Of a DNA stretch of 64,000 nt, positions 36,947 through 44,774 are shown in pieces. Source of the stretch: Salipiger marinus (GTDB lineage Bacteria; Pseudomonadota; Alphaproteobacteria; Rhodobacterales; Rhodobacteraceae); NCBI RefSeq assembly GCF_900100085.1, contig NZ_FNEJ01000009.1, positions 1 through 64,000 of the forward strand, written 5' to 3'. A program made the translations under genes and the position numbers. The notes beneath the pieces are model-generated. The model searched no databases, had not been told where the DNA came from, and saw nothing but the letters and a program-made list of their open reading frames with translations. Position 1 is the stretch's first letter. Every line of letters begins with the position of its first letter.

Positions 36947-36973
36947 GCCTTCCTTGTCTTGGGACAGTGACTG

Positions 36974-37002
36974 GGCCGCGCGGAACCTCCGGGCGGCCTT
37001 TT
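36974..37002 (+). terminator. Rho-independent terminator after rpmG
   Basis: Stem GGCCGCGCGG (36974-36983) with CCGGGCGGCC (36989-36998), one mismatch, 5-nt loop, followed by TTTTGC, 28 bases after the rpmG stop. Confidence 0.8.
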
Positions 37003-37072
37003 GCATGGACAGGATCCCTGCTGGACAGCTCCGGAGACCCCGCGCCCCGATGAGGGCCGGAGGAGTCGCCCG

Positions 37073-37510
37073 ATGTTTCCCGATTGCCTGTTCTGCGACA
37101 TCCTGTCGGGCCGCAGCCCGGCCGAGGTGATCTGCAGATCCCGCAGCCATCTGGTGATGGCCGATCCCGCCCCCATCCGTCCCGGCCATCTTCTGGTGCT
37201 GCCGCGTCACCACTGCGCCTGTTTCGAGGATCTGTCGCCGGTGCTGGCGGGCGGGCTGATGCGGCTGGGTCAGACCATGGCGCGGCTGCTGAAGGCGGAA
37301 TATGACGTGCCTCGCGTTGGGTTTGTCATCACCGGCCATGACGTGCCGCATGTGCATGCCCATCTGGTGCCCATGGTGGAGCCGACCGACATCACCTCGC
37401 GCCGCTACATCCCGCTGGACGAGGTGCCCTTTGCGCTGCCGCCCCGCGCCCCCCGGACCGAGATCGCGGACACGGCGGAGCGGCTGCGGACCCGGTTTGA
37501 GCTGGCCTGA
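37073..37510 (+). CDS. HIT-family (histidine triad) nucleotide-binding protein
   Basis: A 145-residue protein with the HIT signature HVPHVHAHLVPM-like text (DVPHVHAHLVPM), the phosphate-binding H-x-H-x-H loop, and the N-terminal CLFCDILSGRSPAEV typical of HIT hydrolases. Such proteins cleave nucleoside phosphoramidates or dinucleoside polyphosphates. ATG 37073 is set by GGAGGAGTC just upstream. Confidence 0.93.
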   Translation: MFPDCLFCDILSGRSPAEVICRSRSHLVMADPAPIRPGHLLVLPRHHCACFEDLSPVLAGGLMRLGQTMARLLKAEYDVPRVGFVITGHDVPHVHAHLVPMVEPTDITSRRYIPLDEVPFALPPRAPRTEIADTAERLRTRFELA

Positions 37511-37708
37511 CCGCGATTTCTGCAGCAGCGAAAAGGCGTTGCGGGGCGGGATACTGCCCCGGTCTACCGTGGTATGCCGACAAGCCATTGATATTGCTGC
37601 ATAACGGCTATTCCGCTTCGGCAGTTTCGGGGAACCCTGCCGCGACATATGCTGCAATGCAGAATGATGCGCGTTGCTGATGCCGCGCCCCAACCGGATG
37701 AGACACCC

Positions 37709-38050
37709 ATGAAAACCCTTGCTTTGCTGGCGGCGCTGGCCGCTGCCCCCGTCACTGCCCATGCCGACACGCTGCTGCTGCCGAAGCCGCTGTCGGGCGG
37801 CACGCTGCATGCCGACAGCGTCGACCTGTCCGTCTACTGGACCCCGGTCGACGGCGCCGCCGAGGTGGTCGCGTTCTACACCGACCGCCCCGATGCCACC
37901 CCGGCGCGGCTGGCGCTGCGTCTGGCTGAGGGCGAGCAGGTCACCTTTGGCCTGCCCGGCGTCACCGGCACCGTCTACCGCTTCGAACGGGCGGGCGAGG
38001 GGGTCTCGGTGACCTCTGCGCGCACCAGCACCGATCTGGCGCTGAACTGA
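37709..38050 (+). CDS. Small secreted protein of unknown function
   Basis: A 113-residue protein with a clear signal peptide (MKTLALLAALAAAPVTAHA) and a mature part of about 94 residues rich in beta-strand patterns (VDLSVYWTPVDGAAEVVAFY, LRLAEGEQVTFGLPG, YRFERAGEGVSVTSART). No cysteine or lipobox is seen. The product is probably a periplasmic beta-sandwich protein. I do not recognise the family. A weak G/C stem follows at about 38071-38097. Confidence 0.7.
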   Translation: MKTLALLAALAAAPVTAHADTLLLPKPLSGGTLHADSVDLSVYWTPVDGAAEVVAFYTDRPDATPARLALRLAEGEQVTFGLPGVTGTVYRFERAGEGVSVTSARTSTDLALN

Positions 38051-38167
38051 CCTGTCCATGATGCCAAGGCAGGGCCGTCCCGCAGGGGGCGGCCCTTGCG
38101 CTGTCTGGAGCCCGGCTTTTGATGCTGCTAAGACGGCGCGAAGCGGGGGCTGCGGCGGGGAACGGGC

Positions 38168-39316
38168 GTGACCGGAGATCATGTGCTGCTGGAAGAGGGC
38201 CCCGACCGCGGGCCGGTCCTGTTCGCCGAGCCGCGCGAGCGGGTGGTGGCCCATACCGGCCCCGAGGCGCTGGCGGCGCTTGACCGGCTGGAGCAGGCGC
38301 GGCGCGCGGGCGCATGGATCGCCGGGGCTGCCGCCTATGAGCTGGGATTCGCGCTGGACCCGGCGGTGGCGGATCTGCTGACCCCCGGACCCGAGCCGCT
38401 GCTGAGGTTCGGCATTTTTGACGGCCCCGCCGATCCCGCGCCGCTGCTGGCGCAGGCCGCGCAGGAGGCGGCGCAGGTGCGGCTGCGCCATGTCACGCCG
38501 CTCTGGTCGCCTGCCGATCACGCCGCGCGGTTCCATGTCATCAAGGAGATGCTGGCGGCGGGCGATCTGTATCAGGTCAATCTGACCCTGCCGGTGGAGG
38601 TGGGGTTTGACGGCACGCCGCTGGGGCTGTGGGGGGCGATGCGCGCGCTGCAGCCGGTGGGGCATGGCGGGCTGCTGAACCTTGGCGGGCAGACCGTGCT
38701 GTCGCGCTCGCCAGAGCTGTTCTTCCGGCTGGATGCGCAGGGCCGAGCCGAAGTGGCGCCGATGAAGGGCACCGCCCCGCGGGATGCCGACCCGCAGCGG
38801 GATGCCACGCTGCGCGAAACCTTGGGGCGCGACATCAAGAACCGCGCCGAAAACATCATGATCGTCGATCTGATGCGCAACGACCTGTCGCGGATCTGCC
38901 GCGTGGGCTCGGTCCGGGTGCCGGAGCTTCTGAAAGTCGAAACTTACGCCACGCTGCATCAGATGATCTCGCGCGTCGAAGGCCAGTTGGCCGGAGCTGC
39001 AGCGCTGCCCGATCTGATGCGGGCGCTGTTTCCCTGCGGGTCCATCACCGGCGCGCCGAAGATTGCCGCCATGCGCGCGATCCACCGGCTGGAGGGCTGG
39101 CGGCGCGGCATGTATTGCGGGAGCATGGGCTGGATGGCCCCGGACGGGCGGGCTTCGTTCAACGTCGCCATCCGCACGCTGACCGTCACCGGCCCCGGCA
39201 CCGCCCGCATGGGGGTGGGCGGCGGCATCGTCATGGACAGCGAGGCGGACGCGGAATATCAGGAGGCGCTGTGGAAATCCCGTTTCGTGACCGGACTGAT
39301 CCCGCCCTGCGCGTGA
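38168..39316 (+). CDS. pabB: Aminodeoxychorismate synthase component I
   Basis: A 382-residue chorismate-utilising enzyme that aminates chorismate to 4-amino-4-deoxychorismate for folate. Landmarks are LYQVNLTLPVEVGFDG, SRSPELFFRL, PMKGTAPRDADPQRDATLRE (the PIKGT-type motif), KNRAENIMIVDLMRNDLSRIC, FPCGSITGAPKIAAMRAI and MGVGGGIVMDSEADAEYQEA. GTG 38168 gives the expected length without extra sequence. pabC overlaps its end, and no pabA/trpG-type amidotransferase is in this window. Confidence 0.94.
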   Translation: MTGDHVLLEEGPDRGPVLFAEPRERVVAHTGPEALAALDRLEQARRAGAWIAGAAAYELGFALDPAVADLLTPGPEPLLRFGIFDGPADPAPLLAQAAQEAAQVRLRHVTPLWSPADHAARFHVIKEMLAAGDLYQVNLTLPVEVGFDGTPLGLWGAMRALQPVGHGGLLNLGGQTVLSRSPELFFRLDAQGRAEVAPMKGTAPRDADPQRDATLRETLGRDIKNRAENIMIVDLMRNDLSRICRVGSVRVPELLKVETYATLHQMISRVEGQLAGAAALPDLMRALFPCGSITGAPKIAAMRAIHRLEGWRRGMYCGSMGWMAPDGRASFNVAIRTLTVTGPGTARMGVGGGIVMDSEADAEYQEALWKSRFVTGLIPPCA

Positions 39317-39939
39317 TCGAAACGATGCTCTGGCAGCCGGGGGGCGGCGTTGCCCGGCGCGACGCACATCTGGCACGGGCGCGGGCGACCTGCGCGCGCT
39401 TGGGTTTTGGCTTTGAGGCGGGGGCGGTTGACGCGGCGCTGGACGGCTTTGCCGCAGCGGGGCCCGCACGGCTGCGCCTGACCCTCGGGCGGGACGGGGT
39501 GCCGGATCTGACCCATGCGCCTTTTGATCCCGCCTCGGTGCCCGCGCGGGTGGTGGTGGCGCTGTCGGAGGTACGGCTTGACCCCGGCGATCCGTTCCTG
39601 CGGATCAAGACCACCCGCCGCGCGCTCTATGATGCGGCGCTGCGCCACAAGCCCGCCGATCTGGCGGAGGTGCTGTTTTTCAACAGCCGCGACGAGCTGT
39701 GCGAGGGCGCCTATACCAACGTGTTTCTGGAACGGGCCGACGGGCGCTGCGTCACCCCCGCCGCAATCTGCGGCCTGCTTCCGGGCGTGCTGCGCGCAAG
39801 CCTGCTGGACAGGTTCGCCGAGGCGGTGGTGACCCGCGCCGATCTGCTGGCGGCACGGCGGATCTGGATCGGCAATGCCTTGCGCGGGCTGATGGCAGCG
39901 GATCTGCGCCCCGGCGCGCTGCCCGATCCGCGCCCATAA
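39271..39939 (+). CDS. pabC: Aminotransferase class IV, probable aminodeoxychorismate lyase
   Basis: A 222-residue PLP fold type IV protein that would split aminodeoxychorismate into p-aminobenzoate and pyruvate. The probable PLP lysine is in FLRIKTTRRALYD, and LFFNSRDELCEGAYTNVFLE is the class signature. I chose GTG 39271, which has a perfect AGGAGG four bases before it and lies inside pabB, giving a 46-base overlap; GTG 39313 overlapping the pabB stop is an alternative. Partnership with pabB is clear from context. Confidence 0.88.
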   Translation: MEIPFRDRTDPALRVIETMLWQPGGGVARRDAHLARARATCARLGFGFEAGAVDAALDGFAAAGPARLRLTLGRDGVPDLTHAPFDPASVPARVVVALSEVRLDPGDPFLRIKTTRRALYDAALRHKPADLAEVLFFNSRDELCEGAYTNVFLERADGRCVTPAAICGLLPGVLRASLLDRFAEAVVTRADLLAARRIWIGNALRGLMAADLRPGALPDPRP

Positions 39940-39968
39940 AAAAGGCCCCGCCGAAGCGGGGCCTTCTG
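39940..39968. terminator. Bidirectional terminator between pabC and the Bax-inhibitor gene
   Basis: Ten-bp inverted repeat AAGGCCCCGC (39942-39951) and GCGGGGCCTT (39956-39965), CGAA loop. The minus strand has a T run (TTTTTTATG), so it serves the gene at 39986-40729 best, and pabC by symmetry. Confidence 0.82.
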
Positions 39969-39985
39969 CTGTCCGGAGCGGCCGC

Positions 39986-40729
39986 TTATTCGCGGTTGCC
40001 GAAAAGCTGCAGCAGGAACATGAACATGTTGATGAAGTCGAGATAGAGGTTCAGCGCGCCCATGATGGCGGCCTTGCCCAGCCACTCGCTGTCGCCATGG
40101 GCGGCATGTTCGATATAGGTGTTCTTGATGTTCTGGGTGTCATAGGCGGTCAGGCCCGCGAAGATCAGCACCCCGAGGATCGAGATGGCGAACTGGATCG
40201 CCGGCGAGCCAAGGAAGATGTTGACGATCGAGGCGACCAGAATGCCGATCACGCCCATGATCAGGAACGATCCCCAGCCGGAGATGTCCTTCTTCGTGGT
40301 GTAGCCCCAGAGCGACAGGCCCGCGAAGGAGATCGCGGTCACAAGGAAGACCTGCGCGATGGACATGCCGGTGAAGGCCACGAAGATCCACGAGAGCGAC
40401 AGGCCCATCACCGCCGCGAAGGCGTAGAAGAACAGCTGCGCGCCAGCGGCGGACAGGCGGTTGATGGCCGCGCCAAAGGCGAAGGCCATGCCCAGCGGGG
40501 CGAACATCACGATCCAGCCCAGAATGTTGGGCCGCAGGGTCGCGGGGTCGCGGAACACGGCCAGAAGCTCGGGGCTGGTGCCGACCGCCCAAGCCACAGC
40601 GAAGGTCAGGAGCATGCCCACGGACATGGTCCCGTAGACCTTGTTCATATGTGCGCGCAGACCTTCATCAATCTGGGCCGAGCGGGCGCCGGCTGCGCCA
40701 GCGGTCCGGATTGTTCTGTATTGAGCCAT
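39986..40729 (-). CDS. Bax inhibitor-1/YccA family membrane protein
   Basis: A 247-residue protein with seven hydrophobic segments after a polar N-terminus of about 30 residues (MAQYRTIRTAGAAGAR). The family loop is GLTAYDTQNIKNTYIEHAAH near the C-terminus, and the last spans are LNLYLDFINMFMFLLQLFG. Members are proton- or calcium-sensitive channels; E. coli YccA modulates FtsH. ATG 40729 follows TGGAGGACT. Confidence 0.94.
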   Translation of the reverse strand: MAQYRTIRTAGAAGARSAQIDEGLRAHMNKVYGTMSVGMLLTFAVAWAVGTSPELLAVFRDPATLRPNILGWIVMFAPLGMAFAFGAAINRLSAAGAQLFFYAFAAVMGLSLSWIFVAFTGMSIAQVFLVTAISFAGLSLWGYTTKKDISGWGSFLIMGVIGILVASIVNIFLGSPAIQFAISILGVLIFAGLTAYDTQNIKNTYIEHAAHGDSEWLGKAAIMGALNLYLDFINMFMFLLQLFGNRE

Positions 40730-40868
40730 CGAGTCCTCCAAGTTGTACAGGTTCGGGAGTTATTTCCCCTCGCTTCCGATATTGGCAGAGTGGCGCCACA
40801 TTTCAAGAACACGAAACCGCGAAACGCGCTGTTTCGGCACGAAAACCTCGGGACGGGCCCGCCGCAGG

Positions 40869-41078
40869 TCAGCCGCGCCAGTGCTGGGGGGCGTCCCACG
40901 GCCTGCGCCGCGCCTCGGCCAGCGCATCCGCGCGGGAGATGCCAAGGTCGCTCAGCGCCGCCTCGTCCAGTTCCGCCAGTTTGCGGCGCTGGCGGGCGAG
41001 GGCGGCCATGGCGAAAAGCCTTGCCAGAAGCGGCGGACGGGCCCTGTGGCGGCGGCTCAGGACGAGATCACGGATCAT
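40869..41078 (-). CDS. DUF1127 domain protein
   Basis: A 69-residue Arg-rich protein: MIRDLVLSRRHRARPPLLAR, an amphipathic helix, and the DUF1127 core LARQRRKLAELDEAALSDLG with ISRADALAEARRRPWD. Such small proteins in alphaproteobacteria (e.g. CcaF1 of Rhodobacter) affect stress and RNA turnover. AAGGAGA supports ATG 41078. It is divergent from the LysR gene at 41204, which may regulate it. Confidence 0.88.
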   Translation of the reverse strand: MIRDLVLSRRHRARPPLLARLFAMAALARQRRKLAELDEAALSDLGISRADALAEARRRPWDAPQHWRG

Positions 41079-41203
41079 GACGGTCTCCTTCACAAAGGTT
41101 GATGTGTTTCCCCATTTCCATGGGCCTTGGTGATGGATATGCTGCTGCGGGACTGATCTGTAAAACGAATGTTCTTGACGGGCTCCATCACGGGACGTGA
41201 TCC

Positions 41204-42079
41204 ATGCGCAATCTTGACCTGACCACGCTGCGCTCTTTCGTCGCGGTGGCCGATGCGGGCGGCGTGACCCGCGCGGCGGGGTTTCTCAATCTCACGCAGT
41301 CGGCGGTGTCGATGCAGCTCAAGCGGCTGGAGGATGGTCTTGGCCTTGCGCTGCTGGACCGATCGGGGCGCGGCGTGGCGCTGACCCCGGCGGGGGAACA
41401 GCTGCTGAAATACGCCCGCCGCATGGTTGACCTGAATGACGAGATCTATGCCCGCCTGACCCGGCAGGACTGGGAGGGCGAGATCGTGCTGGGGGTGCCG
41501 CATGACATCGTCTATCCGGTGATCCCCCGGATCATCAAACGCATGGGGCGCGACATGCCGCGGGTGCGGGTGCAGCTCATCAGCTCTTACACCGCCGAGC
41601 TGAAAGAGCAGTTCGCCCGGGGCGCCGTGGACGTGATCCTGACCACCGAGGCCGATCCCGCCGAGGGCGGCGAGCCGCTGCTGGACGTGCCGCTGCGCTG
41701 GTATGGCGCGGCGGGGGGCAGCGCGTGGAAATCCCGGCCGCTGCGCATCGCCTTTTCACGGCGCTGCGGCTTCCGCCCGGTGGCGGCGGCGATGATGGAA
41801 CAGCATGACATCGACTGGGAACTGGCGGTGGACTCCGAAAGCGACCGCATCATCGAAGTGTCGGTCACGGCGGATCTGGCGGTGACCCCGGTGCTGGAAG
41901 GCCACGCGCCCGCGCATTACGACCTGATCCCGCGCGGGGTGCTGCCCGATCTGGGGGTGCAGAAAATCTGCCTTTACGGCTCTGCCGCCAAGCCGCAGAT
42001 CCTCGCCCCGGTGCTGGAGATGCTGCGCGCCGAATTCCGCGCGCTTGGCACGCGCGGGACAGAGATGGCCGCGCAATAG
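41204..42079 (+). CDS. LysR-family transcriptional regulator
   Basis: A 291-residue regulator with an N-terminal winged helix-turn-helix (MRNLDLTTLRSFVAVADAGG...FLNLTQSAVSMQLKRLED, given as ends) and a periplasmic-binding-type effector domain from about residue 90. The effector is unknown. It is divergent from the DUF1127 gene, separated by 125 bases that include a CCCATTTCCATGGG near-palindrome (about 41112-41125), so it may control that gene and itself. Confidence 0.9.
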   Translation: MRNLDLTTLRSFVAVADAGGVTRAAGFLNLTQSAVSMQLKRLEDGLGLALLDRSGRGVALTPAGEQLLKYARRMVDLNDEIYARLTRQDWEGEIVLGVPHDIVYPVIPRIIKRMGRDMPRVRVQLISSYTAELKEQFARGAVDVILTTEADPAEGGEPLLDVPLRWYGAAGGSAWKSRPLRIAFSRRCGFRPVAAAMMEQHDIDWELAVDSESDRIIEVSVTADLAVTPVLEGHAPAHYDLIPRGVLPDLGVQKICLYGSAAKPQILAPVLEMLRAEFRALGTRGTEMAAQ

Positions 42080-42082
42080 CGG

Positions 42083-43042
42083 TCAGATCCGGATCACCAC
42101 CTTGCCGGTGGCGGCCCGGCGGCGCAGCAGGTCGAGCCCTTCGGCGGCGCGCTCCAGCGGCAGCACATGGCTGACATGCGGGCGCAGCCGCCCCGCCGCG
42201 TGCCAGTCGAAAAGCGTGGCCAGCGACCGGGTCAGCACCTCGGGGCGGAAGCCCAGATAGCCGCCCCAGTAAAGACCCATCACCGTCATGTTCTTGACCA
42301 GCAGGTGATTGGCCTTGATCTGCGGCACGCTGCCGCTGGCAAAGCCGATGGTCAGGATCCGCGCCTCGGGACGGCAGGCGCGAAAAGCGGCCTCGAACTG
42401 GTCGCCGCCCACGGGGTCATAAACCACATCGGCCCCGCCAAGCGCCTTCATCTCGGTGCGGATGTCCTGCGTGGCCGCATCGATCAGGTGATCGGCCCCG
42501 GCGGCGCGCGCCGCCTCCAGCCGGTCGGCACCGCGCGCGCAGGCCACCACCCGCGCGCCCATCAGCTTGCCGATCTCCACCGCCGTCAGCCCCACGCCGC
42601 CCGCCGCCCCCAGCACCAGCAGCGTCTCGCCGGGGCAGAGCCGGGCGCGGTGATCCAGTGCCAGATGGCTGGTGCCATAGGCGATCTGGAAGCCCGCCGC
42701 CGTCTCCTCGGTCATGCTGTCGGGCAGGGGCACCGCACGCGCGGCGTCAAAGGTGCCCCATTCGGCCAGCCCGCCCGAGCCTCCGAACACCGCCACCCGG
42801 TCACCGACCGCGAGATGGGTCACGCCAGCCCCCAGGGCGGCCACGGTGCCCGCCACTTCCATCCCCAGCGTGAAGGGCCGGTCGGGCGTGTCCTGATACC
42901 GCCCCTCGATCATCAGCAGGTCGGCGAAGTTGAGCCCGCAGGCGGCGATGTGCAGCAGAATCTGATGCTCTGCCGGGGCAGGCACGGGCAGATCCAGCAG
43001 GGCCGGAGCCTCTGCCCCGGTCAGAAGATGAAAGGCGCGCAT
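42083..43042 (-). CDS. Quinone oxidoreductase-like zinc-independent MDR dehydrogenase
   Basis: A 319-residue medium-chain dehydrogenase/reductase resembling NADPH:quinone reductase (QorA/CryZ type). It has the GroES-like domain (CGLNFADLLMIEGRYQD, GMEVAGTVAALGAGV) and the Rossmann domain motif VLGAAGGVGLTAVEIGKLMG (NADPH binding, AxxGxxG). The zinc-ligand cysteines are absent. It ends 4 bases after the LysR stop region on the opposite strand. Its 5' end abuts the tandem duplication starting at 43057. Confidence 0.9.
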   Translation of the reverse strand: MRAFHLLTGAEAPALLDLPVPAPAEHQILLHIAACGLNFADLLMIEGRYQDTPDRPFTLGMEVAGTVAALGAGVTHLAVGDRVAVFGGSGGLAEWGTFDAARAVPLPDSMTEETAAGFQIAYGTSHLALDHRARLCPGETLLVLGAAGGVGLTAVEIGKLMGARVVACARGADRLEAARAAGADHLIDAATQDIRTEMKALGGADVVYDPVGGDQFEAAFRACRPEARILTIGFASGSVPQIKANHLLVKNMTVMGLYWGGYLGFRPEVLTRSLATLFDWHAAGRLRPHVSHVLPLERAAEGLDLLRRRAATGKVVIRI

Positions 43043-43056
43043 CGGGGGTCTTCCTT

Positions 43057-43221
43057 ACTGTTCAGGGGCGGCGATTCTTTCGGATTTGCCAAATATATCA
43101 GATGCTGAATGAATTTTTCCAATGATCGCAAAGGTGGGGCTCCCTGGCACAACCATGAAGAGCATTCATTTAACCCTGTTCAGCGTGAGGGGCGCAAACA
43201 GCTTGATTTTGGTCATAGTTC
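43057..43221. repeat. Perfect 165-bp tandem duplication, copy 1
   Basis: This segment, starting ACTGTTCAGGGGCGGCG and ending GGTCATAGTTC, is repeated immediately at 43222-43386 with no mismatch that I can find; the flanking bases differ (T at 43056 against C at 43221; A at 43222 against C at 43387). It is AT-richer than its surroundings and includes AATGAAT and ATTCATT arms and a TTTAACC. It lies just upstream of both the quinone reductase and the HTH gene, so promoters may be duplicated. Confidence 0.95.
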
Positions 43222-43386
43222 ACTGTTCAGGGGCGGCGATTCTTTCGGATTTGCCAAATATATCAGATGCTGAATGAATTTTTCCAATGATCGCAAAGGT
43301 GGGGCTCCCTGGCACAACCATGAAGAGCATTCATTTAACCCTGTTCAGCGTGAGGGGCGCAAACAGCTTGATTTTGGTCATAGTTC
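43222..43386. repeat. Perfect 165-bp tandem duplication, copy 2
   Basis: Second copy of the direct repeat, identical to 43057-43221. It ends 100 bases before the start codon of the HTH regulator and may be the original upstream region of that gene. Confidence 0.95.
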
Positions 43387-43486
43387 CGATGTAGCGTCCG
43401 TCCGACTTGAGCGAGGTATCTTCCGTGCGTCCCCTTTGCGGACGGTTTTTGTGCTCCATTATGGGCGAGTGATGAAGGAACACCCG

Positions 43487-43855
43487 ATGACGCATCCTGT
43501 TGACGTTCACGTTGGAAAACGTATCCGCCACCGCCGGTGGCTGGTGGGCATGACCCAGCAGCAGCTTGCAGAGCGTGTCGGCATCAAGTTCCAGCAGATT
43601 CAGAAATATGAGACCGGCGCGAACCGCGTCAGCGCGTCGCGGCTCTGGGACATCGCGGATGCGCTGGAAGTGCCGGTCAGCTTTTTCTTCGAAGGGATCG
43701 AGACGGAGCAGGCCGCAGGCGAAGCCAGCGCCATGCCCACCGACATCCTTGGCGACAAGGAAGCGCTGGATCTGGTCCGCTCCTATTATGCAATCCCCGA
43801 AAACCAGCGTCGCCGGTTGTTCGAACTGGCCCGCGTTCTGTCCGACGTGGCTTGA
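43487..43855 (+). CDS. XRE-family helix-turn-helix regulator
   Basis: A 122-residue protein. An N-terminal Cro/C1-type helix-turn-helix (VGKRIRHRRWLVGMTQQQLA, then KFQQIQKYETGANRVSASRL) is followed by a linker (SFFFEGIETEQAAGEASAM) and a C-terminal helix (YYAIPENQRRRLFELARVLS). This short form is very widespread in Rhodobacterales. ATG 43487 follows AAGGAA; an upstream in-frame ATG at 43472 is possible. Its upstream region is the 165-bp tandem duplication. Confidence 0.92.
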   Translation: MTHPVDVHVGKRIRHRRWLVGMTQQQLAERVGIKFQQIQKYETGANRVSASRLWDIADALEVPVSFFFEGIETEQAAGEASAMPTDILGDKEALDLVRSYYAIPENQRRRLFELARVLSDVA

Positions 43856-43913
43856 GCCGGGACGCCCGCTGCGATAGCTGATCTTTGGATCAGGCGCAGG
43901 CAGGGGGCCCGGG

Positions 43914-44714
43914 ATGGCAGCAATTTCACCACAACTGGCCGACGACCTGTGGCAGACCGCCACAGTGCTGGCGGATGCGGCGCGTGCGGCCATTCTGCCG
44001 CATTTCCGCAGCGCGGGGCTGGAAACCGAATCCAAGGGGGCGGCCGGGTTTGATCCGGTGACGGTGGCCGACCGGGCCGCCGAACGCGCCATGCGCGACC
44101 TGCTGGCGGTTCACCGCCCGCAGGACGGCATTCTGGGCGAGGAATACGGCCCGCAGCCGGGGCAGAGCGGTCTGACATGGGTGCTTGATCCCATCGACGG
44201 CACCCGCGGCTTCATGAGCGGCACGCCCACATGGGGCGTGCTGATCGCCGTGGCGGATGAGAGCGGCGCAAGGCTGGGCCTGATCGATCAGCCCTTTACC
44301 GGCGAACGGTTCGAAGGCGGGCTGGGCCGCGCCACGTGGCGCTCGCCCCACGGTGCGGGCCCGCTGGCGGCCCGCGCGCCGCGCGCCTTGGATCAGGCGA
44401 CGCTGTTCACCACCTTTCCCGAGATTGGCAGCGCTGCGGAACGCGCGGCCTTTGCGCGTGTGGCGCAAGAGGTGCGGCTGGTGCGCTATGGCATGGACTG
44501 CTACGCCTATGCGCTGCTCGCCGCCGGGCAGATCGATCTGGTGATCGAGGCGGGGCTGCATGTCTATGACGTGATGGCTCCGATCGCGGTGATCGAGGCG
44601 GCGGGGGGCATCGTCACCAACTGGCAGGGCGGCCCCGCGCATGAGGGCGGGCAGGTGCTGGCCGCCGCCAATGCCGAGGTTCATGCCGCAGCTCTGGCGC
44701 GTCTGAACGGCTGA
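43914..44714 (+). CDS. hisN: Inositol-monophosphatase-fold phosphatase, probable histidinol-phosphatase
   Basis: A 266-residue Mg-dependent phosphatase. Motifs of the family: GEEYG, WVLDPIDGTRGFMSGTPTWG (the metal-binding DPIDGT) and IEAGLHVYDVMAPIAVIEAAGG. The TRGF continuation after DPIDGT is typical of the HisN group rather than SuhB, so the reaction is probably histidinol phosphate to histidinol. No his operon is nearby. Symbol given on family resemblance. Confidence 0.78.
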   Translation: MAAISPQLADDLWQTATVLADAARAAILPHFRSAGLETESKGAAGFDPVTVADRAAERAMRDLLAVHRPQDGILGEEYGPQPGQSGLTWVLDPIDGTRGFMSGTPTWGVLIAVADESGARLGLIDQPFTGERFEGGLGRATWRSPHGAGPLAARAPRALDQATLFTTFPEIGSAAERAAFARVAQEVRLVRYGMDCYAYALLAAGQIDLVIEAGLHVYDVMAPIAVIEAAGGIVTNWQGGPAHEGGQVLAAANAEVHAAALARLNG

Positions 44715-44774
44715 GACGGGTTTTCTTCGGCCGGTTCCCGGGGCAGTCTGGTCCCAGACCTGCCGGAGAGACCC

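Noticed and set aside
44746-44759. Terminator hairpin after hisN
   Set aside because: The GTCTGG/CCAGAC arms leave a loop of only about two bases and no T run follows.
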